From contig CP136068.1 of NCBI GenBank assembly GCA_032622095.1, forward strand, positions 62,706,025-62,770,024: a stretch of DNA of 64,000 nucleotides, written 5' to 3'. This stretch comes from Siphonodentalium dalli (taxonomy: Eukaryota; Mollusca; Scaphopoda; Gadilida; Siphonodentaliidae). Positions within the stretch are counted from its first letter, which is position 1. Each line of letters starts with the position of its first letter. Shown in pieces: positions 50,266 through 61,700 of this stretch. The position numbers and the translations under genes are program-made. The notes under the pieces were generated by a model, which was given only the letters and a program-made list of their open reading frames with translations, had not been told where the DNA came from and did not search any database.

Positions 50266-51711
50266 CATGTACAGATGCTGGACGATCCATATATGTCACA
50301 ACGTCCATATAATATGTCCAGAATCCAGATATTTAGACTCATACCCCATTTTCCTTGATGTGCCCTTAAAATGGTGAACCCCAAATTGGAGCCCGTGCAG
50401 TGAAAACCTAAGTAAATTATAGATATGTTATGTACAGATGCAGGACTGTCAATATATGTCCCATAGTCCATGTTATATTCCCAGATCCAGATATTTAGAC
50501 TCATACCCATTTTCCTTGGTGGGCCCTTAATATGGTGAACCCCAAATTGGAGCCCGTGCAGTGAAAACCTAAGTAAATTATATAGTAGGCATGTACAGAT
50601 GCAGGACGATCCATATGTATCCAACGTCCATATAATATGTCCAGATATTTAGACTCATACCCATTTTCCTTGATGGGCCCTTAATATGGTGAGCCCCAAA
50701 TTGGAGCCGTGCAGTGAAAACCTAAGTAAATTATATATATGTCATGTACAGATGCAGGACTGTCCATATATGTCCCAACGTCCATATAATATGTCCAGAA
50801 TCCAGATATTTAGACTCATACCCATTTTCTATGATGGGCCCTTAAAATGGTGAACCCGAAATAGGAGCTCTTGCAGTGAAAACCTAAGTAAATTATATAT
50901 ATGTTCATGTACAGATGCAGGACTGTCCATATATATCCCAACGTCCATATTATATAACCAGAAACCAGATATTTAGACTCATACCCATTCCTTGATGGGC
51001 CCTTAAAATAGTGAACCCCAAATTGGAGCCCGTGCAGTGAAAACCTAAGTAAATTATATATATGTCATGTACAGATGCAGGACGATCCATATATGTCACA
51101 ATGTCCATATAATATGTCCAGAATCCAGATATTTAGACTCATACCCATTTTCCCTTGATGTGCCCTTAAAATTGTGAACCCCAAATTGGAGCCTGTGAAG
51201 TGAAAACCTAAGTAAATTATATATATGTCATGTACAGATGCAGGACTGTCCATATATATCCCAACGTCCATATTATATAACCAGAAAACAGATATTTAGA
51301 CTCATACCCATTTCCTTGATGGGCCCTTAAAATAGTGAACCCCAAATTGGAGCCCGTGAAGTGAAAACCTAAGTAAATTATATATTAGGCATGTACAGAT
51401 GCAGGACGATCCATATATATCACAATGTCCATATAATATGTCCAGAATCCAGATATTAGACTCATACCTATTTTCTATGATGGGCCCTTAAAATGGTGAA
51501 CCCGAAATAGGAGCCCGTGCAGTGAAAACCTAAGTAAATTATATATATGTCATGTACAGATGCAGGACTGTCCATATATATCCCAACGTCCATATTATAT
51601 AACCAGAAACCAGATATTTAGACTCATACCCATTTTCCTTTATGGGCTTTTAAATTGTGAACCCCAAATTGGAGCCCGTGCAGTGAAAACCTAAGTAAAT
51701 TATATATATTT
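50266..51711 (+). repeat. Satellite higher-order block, 9 monomers
   Basis: Starts with the CTGG-type monomer, followed by TTATGTACAG-, TAGTAGGCATG- and TATATGTCCC-type monomers and ending with the type bearing TTTATGGG. The block of 1,446 bp has a counterpart at 53,803-55,251 (1,449 bp). Individual small deletions are visible, such as loss of bases in GGAGCCGTG near 50,705 and AGATATTAGACTC near 51,452, and one extra base in TATGTTCATG near 50,903. Confidence 0.88.
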
Positions 51712-53802
51712 CATGTACAGATGCTGGACGATCCATATATGTCACAACGTCCATATAATATGTCCAGAATCCAGATATTTAGACTCATACCCATTTTCCT
51801 TGATGTGCCCTTAAAATGGTGAACCCCAAATTGGAGCCCGTGCAGTGAAAACCTAAGTAAATTATAGATATGTTATGTACAGATGCAGGACTGTCAATAT
51901 TGTCCCATAGTCCATGTTATATTCCCAGAATCCAGATATTTAGACTCATACCCATTTTCCTTGGTGGGCCCTTAATATGGTGAAACCCCAAATTGGAGCC
52001 CGTGCAGTGAAAAACCTAAGTAAATTATATAGTAGGCATGTACAGATGCAGGACGATCCATATGATCCCAACGTCCATATAATATGTCCAGATATTTAGA
52101 CTCATACCCATTTTCCTTGATGGGCCCTTAATATGGTGAGCCCCAAATTGGAGCCCGTGCAGTGAAAACCTAAGTAAATTATATATATGTCATGTACAGA
52201 TGCAGGACTGTCCATATATGTCCCAACGTCCATATAATATGTCCAGAATCCAGATATTTAGACTCATACCCATTTTCTATGATGGGCCCTTAAAATGGTG
52301 AACCCGAAATAGGAGCCCTTGCAGTGAAAACCTAAGTAAATTATATATATGTCATGTACAGATGCAGGACTGTCCATATATATCCCAACGTCCATATTAT
52401 ATAACCAGAACCAAGATATTTAGACTCATACCCATTTCCTTGATGGGCCCTTAAAATAGTGAACCTCAAATTGGAGCCCGTGCAGTGAAAACCTAAGTAA
52501 ATTATATATATGTCATGTACAGATGCAGGACGATCCATATATGTCACAATGTCCATATAATATGTCCAGAATCCAGATATTTAGACTCATACCCATTTTC
52601 CTTGATGTGCCCTTAAAATTGTGAACCCCAAATTGGAGCCCGTGAAGTGAAACCTAAGTAAATTATATATTAGGCATGTACAGATGCAGGACGATCCATA
52701 TATATCCCAACGTCCATATAATATGTCCAGAATCCAGATATTTAGACTCATACCTATTTTCTATGATGGGCCCTTAAAATGGTGAACCCGAATAGGAGCC
52801 CTTGCAGTGAAAACCTAAGTAAATTATATATATGTCATGTACAGATGCAGGACTGTCCATATATCCAACGTCCATATTATATAACCCAGAACCAGATATT
52901 TAGACTCATACCCATTTCCTTGATGGGCCCTTAAAATAGTAAACCCCAAATTGGAGCCCGTGCAGTGAAAACCTAAGTAAATTATATATATGTCATGTAC
53001 AGATGCAGGACGATCCATATATGTCACAATGTCCATATAATATGTCCAGAATCCAGATATTTAGACTCATACCCATTTCCTTGATGTGCCCTTAAAATGG
53101 TGAACCCCAAATTGGAGACCGTGCAAGTGAAAACCTAAGTAAATTATAGATATGTTGTGTACAGATGCAGGACTGTCAATATATGTCCCAAAGACCATGT
53201 TATATTCCCAGAATCCAGATATTTAGACTCATACCCATTTTCCTTGATGGGCCCTTAATATGGTGAACCCGAAATAGGAGCCCTTGCAGTGAAAACCTAA
53301 GTAAATTATATATATGTCATGTACAGATGCAGGACTGTCCATATATATCCCAACGTCCATATTATATAACCAGAAAACAGATATTTAGACTCATACCCAT
53401 TTCCTTGATGGGCCCTTAAAATAGTGAACCCCAAATTGGAGCCCGTGAAGTGAAAACCTAAGTAAATTATATATTAGGCATGTACAGATGCAGGACGATC
53501 CATATATATCACAATGTCCATATAATATGTCCAGAATCCAGATATTTAGACTCATACCTATTTTCTATGATGGGCCCTTAAAATGGTGAACCCGAAATAG
53601 GAGCCCGTGCAGTGAAAACCTAAGTAAATTATATATATGTCATGTACAGATGCAGGACTGTCCATATATATCCCAACGTCCATATTATATAACCAGAAAC
53701 CAGATATTTAGACTCATACCCATTTTCCTTTATGGGCCTTTAAAATTGTGAACCCCAAATTGGAGCCCGTGCAGTGAAAACCTAAGTAAATTATATATAT
53801 TT
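51712..53802 (+). repeat. Satellite higher-order block, 13 monomers
   Basis: Follows the same order as the 9-monomer block for its first six and last three monomers but has four additional monomers between (about 52,677-53,320), including a TTGTGTACAG/AAAGACC type. It carries more single-base indels than its counterpart at 55,252 (for example TGAAACCCC near 51,981, TGAAAAACC near 52,010, TATGATCCC near 52,070, ATATATCCAACG near 52,860), which could be sequence error or real decay. Confidence 0.87.
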
Positions 53803-55251
53803 CATGTACAGATGCTGGACGATCCATATATGTCACAACGTCCATATAATATGTCCAGAATCCAGATATTTAGACTCATACCCATTTTCCTTGATGTGCC
53901 CTTAAAATGGTGAACCCCAAATTGGAGCCCGTGCAGTGAAAACCTAAGTAAATTATAGATATGTTATGTACAGATGCAGGACTGTCAATATATGTCCCAT
54001 AGTCCATGTTATATTCCCAGAATCCAGATATTTAGACTCATACCCATTTTCCTTGGTGGGCCCTTAATATGGTGAACCCCAAATTGGAGCCCGTGCAGTG
54101 AAAACCTAAGTAAATTATATAGTAGGCATGTACAGATGCAGGACGATCCATATGTATCCCAACGTCCATATAATATGTCCAGATATTTAGACTCATACCC
54201 ATTTTCCTTGATGGGCCCTTAATATGGTGAGCCCCAAATTGGAGCCCGTGCAGTGAAAACGTAAGTAAATTATATATATGTCATGTACAGATGCAGGACT
54301 GTCCATATATGTCCCAACGTCCATATAATATGTCCAGAATCCAGATATTTAGACTCATACCCATTTTCCTTGATGGGCCCTTAAAATGGTGAACCCGAAA
54401 TAGGAGCTCTTGCAGTGAAAACCTAAGTAAATTATATATATGTCATGTACAGATGCAGGACTGTCCATATATATCCCAACGTCCATATTATATAACCAGA
54501 AACCAGATATTTAGACTCATACCCATTTCCTTGATGGGCCCTTAAAATAGTGAACCCCAAATTGGAGCCCGTGCAGTGAAAACCTAAGTAAATTATATAT
54601 ATGTCATGTACAGATGCAGGACGATCCATATATGTCACAATGTCCATATAATATGTCCAGAATCCAGATATTTAGACTCATACCCATTTTCCTTGATGTG
54701 CCCTTAAAATTGTGAACCCCAAATTGGAGCCTGTGAAGTGAAAACCTAAGTAAATTATATATATGTCATGTACAGATGCAGGACTGTCCATATATATCCC
54801 AACGTCCATATTATATAACCAGAAAACAGATATTTAGACTCATACCCATTTCCTTGATGGGCCCTTAAAATAGTGAACCCCAAATTGGAGCCCGTGAAGT
54901 GAAAACCTAAGTAAATTATATATTAGGCATGTACAGATGCAGGACGATCCATATATATCACAATGTCCATATAATATGTCCAGAATCCAGATATTTAGAC
55001 TCATACCTATTTTCTATGATGGGCCCTTAAAATGGTGAACCCGAAATAGGAGCCCGTGCAGTGAAAACCTAAGTAAATTATATATATGTCATGTACAGAT
55101 GCAGGACTGTCCATATATATCCCAAAGTCCATATTATATAACCAGAAACCAGATATTTAGACTCATACCCATTTTCCTTTATGGGCTTTTAAAATTGTGA
55201 ACCCCAAATTGGAGCCCGTGCAGTGAAAACCTAAGTAAATTATATATATTT
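53803..55251 (+). repeat. Satellite higher-order block, 9 monomers (second copy)
   Basis: Counterpart of 50,266-51,711 at a distance of 3,537 bp, with the same monomer order and fewer indels. Together with the following 13-monomer block it forms the 22-monomer higher-order repeat of about 3.54 kb. Confidence 0.88.
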
Positions 55252-57347
55252 CATGTACAGATGCTGGACGATCCATATATGTCACAACGTCCATATAATA
55301 TGTCCAGAATCCAGATATTTAGACTCATACCCATTTTCCTTGATGTGCCCTTAAAATGGTGAACCCCAAATTGGAGCCCGTGCAGTGAAAACCTAAGTAA
55401 ATTATAGATATGTTATGTACAGATGCAGGACTGTCAATATATGTCCCATAGTCCATGTTATATTCCCAGAATCCAGATATTTAGACTCATACCCATTTTC
55501 CTTGGTGGGCCCTTAATATGGTGAACCCCAAATTGGAGCCCGTGCAGTGAAAACCTAAGTAAATTATATAGTAGGCATGTACAGATGCAGGACGATCCAT
55601 ATGTATCCCAACGTCCATATAATATGTCCAGATATTTAGACTCATACCCATTTTCCTTGATGGGCCCTTAATATGGTGAGCCCCAAATTGGAGCCCGTGC
55701 AGTGAAAACCTAAGTAAATTATATATATGTCATGTACAGATGCAGGACTGTCCATATATGTCCCAACGTCCATATAATATGTCCAGAATCCAGATATTTA
55801 GACTCATACCCATTTTCTATGATGGGCCCTTAAAATGGTGAACCCGAAATAGGAGCTCTTGCAGTGAAAACCTAAGTAAATTATATATATGTCATGTACA
55901 GATGCAGGACTGTCCATATATATCCCAACGTCCATATTATATAACCAGAAACCAGATATTTAGACTCATACCCATTTCCTTGATGGGCCCTTAAAATAGT
56001 GAACCCCAAATTGGAGCCCGTGCAGTGAAAACCTAAGTAAATTATATATATGTCATGTACAGATGCAGGACGATCCATATATGTCACAATGTCCATATAA
56101 TATGTCCAGAATCCAGATATTTAGACTCATACCCATTTTCCTTGATGTGCCCTTAAAATTGTGAACCCCAAATTGGAGCCCGTGAAGTGAAAACCTAAGT
56201 AAATTATATATTAGGCATGTACAGATGCAGGACGATCCATATATATCCCAACGTCCATATAATATGTCCAGAATCCAGATATTTAGACTCATACCTATTT
56301 TCTATGATGGGCCCTTAAAATGGTGAACCCGAAATAGGAGCCCTTGCAGTGAAAACCTAAGTAAATTATATATATGTCATGTACAGATGCAGGACTGTCC
56401 ATATATATCCCAACGTCCATATTATATAACCAGAAACCAGATATTTAGACTCATACCCATTTCCTTGATGGGCCCTTAAAATAGTAAACCCCAAATTGGA
56501 GCCCGTGCAGTGAAAACCTAAGTAAATTATATATATGTCATGTACAGATGCAGGACGATCCATATATGTCACAATGTCCATATAATATGTCCAGAATCCA
56601 GATATTTAGACTCATACCCATTTTCCTTGATGTGCCCTTAAAATGGTGAACCCCAAATTGGAGACCGTGCAGTGAAAACCTAAGTAAATTATAGATATGT
56701 TATGTACAGATGCAGGACTGTCAATATATGTCCCAAAGACCATGTTATATTCCCAGAATCCAGATATTTAGACTCATACCCATTTTCCTTGATGGGCCCT
56801 TAATATGGTGAACCCGAAATAGGAGCCCTTGCAGTGAAAACCTAAGTAAATTATATATATGTCATGTACAGATGCAGGACTGTCCATATATATCCCAACG
56901 TCCATATTATATAACCAGAAAACAGATATTTAGACTCATACCCATTTCCTTGATGGGCCCTTAAAATAGTGAACCCCAAATTGGAGCCCGTGAAGTGAAA
57001 ACCTAAGTAAATTATATATTAGGCATGTACAGATGCAGGACGATCCATATATATCACAACGTACATATAATATGTCCAGAATCCAGATATTTAGACTCAT
57101 ACCTATTTTCTATGATGGGCCCTTAAAATGGTGAACCCGAAATAGGAGCCCGTGCAGTGAAAACCTAAGTAAATTATATATATGTCATGTACAGATGCAG
57201 GACTGTCCATATATATCCCAACGTCCATATTATATAACCAGAAACCAGATATTTAGACTCATACCCATTTTCCTTTATGGGCCTTTAAAATTGTGAACCC
57301 CAAATTGGAGCCCGTGCAGTGAAAACCTAAGTAAATTATATATATTT
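55252..57347 (+). repeat. Satellite higher-order block, 13 monomers (second copy)
   Basis: Counterpart of 51,712-53,802 at 3,540 bp, and of part of 48,811-50,265 at 7,082 bp (twice the higher-order length). The four-monomer insertion relative to the 9-monomer block is intact. Its start and end are both CTGG-type monomers with TATTTCATG. Confidence 0.88.
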
Positions 57348-58256
57348 CATGTACAGATGCTGGACGATCCATATATGTCACAACGTCCATATAATATGTC
57401 CAGAATCCAGATATTTAGACTCATACCCATTTTCCTTGATGTGCCCTTAAAATGGTGAACCCCAAATTGGAGCCCGTGCAGTGAAAACCTAAGTAAATTA
57501 TAGATATGTTATGTACAGATGCAGGACTGTCAATATATGTCCCATAGTCCATGTTATATTCCCAGAATCCAGATATTTAGACTCATACCCATTTTCCTTG
57601 GTGGGCCCTTAATATGGTGAACCCCAAATTGGAGCCCGTGCAGTGAAAACCTAAGTAAATTATATAGTAGGCATGTACAGATGCAGGACGATCCATATGT
57701 ATCCCAACGTCCATATAATATGTCCAGATATTTAGACTCATACCCATTTTCCTTGATGGGCCCTTAATATGGTGAGCCCCAAATTGGAGCCCGTGCAGTG
57801 AAAACCTAAGTAAATTATATATATGTCATGTACAGATGCAGGACTGTCCATATATGTCCCAACGTCCATATAATATGTCCAGAATCCAGATATTTAGACT
57901 CATACCCATTTTCTATGATGGGCCCTTAAAATGGTGAACCCGAAATAGGAGCTCTTGCAGTGAAAACCTAAGTAAATTATATATATGTCATGTACAGATG
58001 CAGGACTGTCCATATATATCCCAACGTCCATATTATATAACCAGAAACCAGATATTTAGACTCATACCCATTTCCTTGATGGGCCCTTAAAATAGTGAAC
58101 CCCAAATTGGAGCCCGTGCAGTGAAAACCTAAGTAAATTATATATATGTCATGTACAGATGCAGGACGATCCATATATGTCACAATGTCCATATAATATG
58201 TCCAGAATCCAGATATTTAGACTCATACCCATTTTCCTTGATGTGCCCTTAATATT
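57348..58256 (+). repeat. Satellite higher-order block, truncated after six monomers
   Basis: Starts as a further 9-monomer block (CTGG, TTATG, TAGTAGG, TATATGTCCC, then two more) and matches 53,803-54,715 at 3,545 bp. It breaks within the sixth monomer near 58,250, where TTAATATTGTGAACCC runs into GAAATAGGAGCCC instead of CCAAATTGGAGCC. Confidence 0.85.
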
Positions 58257-58796
58257 GTGAACCCGAAATAGGAGCCCTTGCAGTGAAAACCTAAGTAAAT
58301 TATATATATGTCATGTACAGATGCAGGACTGTCCATATATATCCCAACGTCCATATTATATAACCAGAAACCAGATATTTAGACTCATACCCATTTCCTT
58401 GATGGGCCCTTAAAATAGTGAACCCCAAATTGGAGCCCGTGCAGTGAAAACCTAAGTAAATTATATATATGTCATGTACAGATGCAGGACGATCCATATA
58501 TGTCACAATGTCCATATAATATGTCCAGAATCCAGATATTTAGACTCATACCCATTTTCCTTGATGTGCCCTTAAAATTGTGAACCCCAAATTGGAGCCC
58601 GTGAAGTGAAAACCTAAGTAAATTATATATTAGGCATGTACAGATGCAGGACGATCCATATATATCCCAACGTCCATATAATATGTCCAGAATCCAGATA
58701 TTTAGACTCATACCTATTTTCTATGATGGGCCCTTAAAATGGTGAACCCGAAATAGGAGCCCTTGCAGTGAAAACCTAAGTAAATTATATATATGT
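58257..58796 (+). repeat. Satellite: three monomers after the register break
   Basis: Monomers at 58,311, 58,473 and 58,635 repeat the order at 55,893, 56,055 and 56,217, a distance of about 2,418 bp or 15 monomers. They are joined out of register to the previous block. After 58,796 a monomer type with TACATGTCAAAATG appears that is not seen to the left. Confidence 0.83.
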
Positions 58797-61700
58797 CATG
58801 TACAGATGCAGGACGATCCATACATGTCAAAATGTCCATATAATATGTCCAGAATCCAGATATTTAGACTCATACCCATTTTCCTTTATGGGCCTTTAAA
58901 ATGGTGAACCCCAAATTGGAGCCCGTGCAGTGAAAACCTAAGTAAATTATATATATGTCATGTACAGATGCAGGACGATCCATATATGTCAAAATGTCCA
59001 TATAATATGTCCAGAATCCAGATATTTAGACTCATACCCATTTTCCTTGATGTGCCCTTAAAATGGTGAACCCCAAATTGGAGCCCGTGCAGTGAAAACC
59101 TAAGTAAATTATAGATATGTTATGTACAGATGCAGGACTGTCCATATATATCCCAACGTCCATATTATATAACCAGAATCCAGATATTTAGACTCATACC
59201 CATTTTCCTTGATGGGCCCTTAATATGGTGAACCCCAAATTGGAGCCCGTTCAGTGAAAACCTAAGTAAATTATATATCATGTACAGATGCAGGACTGTC
59301 CATATATGTCCCAACGTCCATATAATATGTCCAGAATCCAGATATTTAGACTCATACCCATTTCCATTGATGGGCCCTTAAAATTGTGAACCCCAAATTG
59401 GAGCCTGTGAAGTGAAAACCTAAGTAAATTATATATTAGGCATGTACAGATGCAGGACGATCCATATATATCCCAACGTCCATATAATATGTCCAGAATC
59501 CAGATATTTAGACTCATACCCATTTTCCTTGATGGGCCCTTAATATGGTGAACCCCAAATTGGAGCCCGTTCAGTGAAAACCTAAGTAAATTATATATCA
59601 TGTACAGATGCAGGACTGTCCATATATGTCCCAACGTCCATATAATATGTCCAGAATCCAGATATTTAGACTCATACCCATTTCCATTGATGGGCCCTTA
59701 AAATTGTGAACCCCAAATTGGAGCCTGTGAAGTGAAAACCTAAGTAAATTATATATTAGGCATGTACAGATGCAGGACGATCCATATATATCCCAACGTC
59801 CATATAATATGTCCAGAATCCAGATATTTAGACTCATACCCATTTCCATTGATGGGCCCTTAAAATTGTGAACCCCAAATTGGAGCCCGTGAAGTGAAAA
59901 CCTAAGTAAATTATATATATGTCGTGTACAGATGCAGGACTGTCCATATATATCCCAACGTCCATATTATATAACCAGAAACCAGATATTTAGACTCATA
60001 CCCATTTTCCTTTATGGGCCTTTAAAATTGTGAACCCCAAATTGGAGCCCGTGCAGTGAAAACCTAAGTAAATTATATATATGTCATGTACAGATGCTGG
60101 ACGATCCATATATGTCACAATGTCCATATAATATGTCCAGAATCCAGATATTTAGACTCATACCCATTTTCCTTGATGTGCTCTTAAAATGGTGAACCCC
60201 AAATTGGAGCCCGTGCAGTGAAAACCCAAGTAAATTATATATTAGGCATGTACAGATGCAGGACAATCCATGTATATCCCAACGTCCATATAATATGTCC
60301 AGAATCCAGATATTTAGACTCATACCCATTTTCCTTGATGGGCCCTTAATATAGTGAACCCCAAATTGGAGCCCGTGCAGTGAAAATGTAAGTAAATTAT
60401 ATATATGTCATGTACAGATGCAGGACGATCCATATATGTCACAATGTCCATATAATATGTCCAGAATCCAGATATTTAGACTCATACCCATTTTCTATGA
60501 TGGGCCCTTAAAATGGTGAACCCCAAATTGGAGCCCGTGCAGTGAAAACCTAAGTAAATTATAGATATGTCATGTACAGATGCAGTACTGTCAATATATC
60601 TCCCAAAGTCCATGTTATATTCCCAGAATCCAGATATTTAGACTCATACCCATTTTCCTTGATGGGCCCTTAATATGGTGAACCCCAAATTGGAGCCCGT
60701 GCAGTGAAAACCTAAGTAAATTATATATATGTCATGTACAGATGCAGGACTGTCCATATATGTCCCAACGTCCATATAATATGTCCAGAATCCAGATGTT
60801 TAGACTCATACCCATTTCCATTGATGGGCCCTTAAAATTGTGAACCCCAAATTGGAGCCCGTGAAGTGAAAACCTAAGTAAATTATATATTAGGCATGTA
60901 CAGATGCAGGACAATCCATGTATATCCCAACGTCCATATAATATGTCCAGAATCCAGATATTTAGACTCATACCCATTTTCCTTGATGGGCCCTTAATAT
61001 GGTGAACCCCAAATTGGAGCCCGTGCAGTGAAAACGTAAGTAAATTATATATATGTCATGTACAGATGCAGGACGATCCATATATATCCCAACGTCCATA
61101 TAATATGTCCAGAATCCAGATATTTAGACTCATACCTATTTTCTATGATGGGCCCTTAAAATGGTGAAGCCGAAATAGGAGCCCTTGCAGTGAAAACCTA
61201 AGTAAATTATATATATGTCATGTACAGATGCAGGACTGTCCATATATATCCCTACGTCCATATTATATAACCAGAAACCAGATATTTAGACTCATACCCA
61301 TTTCCTTGATGGACCCTTAAAATAGTGAACCCCAAATTGCAGCCCGTGCAGTGAAAACCTAAGTAAATTATATATATGTCATGTACAGATGCAGGACGAT
61401 CCATATATGTCACAATGTCCATATAATATGTCCAGAATCCAGATATTTAGACTCATACCCATTTTCCTTGATGTGCCCTTAAAATGGTGAACCCCAAATT
61501 GGAGCCCGTGCAGTGAAAACCTAAGTAAATTATAGATATGTTATGTACAGATGCAGGACTGTCAATATATGTCCCACAGTCCATGTTATATTCCCAGAAT
61601 CCAGATATTTAGACTCATACCCATTTTCCTTGATGGGCCCTTAATATGGTGAACCCCAAATTGGAGCCCGTTCAGTGAAAACCTAAGTAAATTATATATC

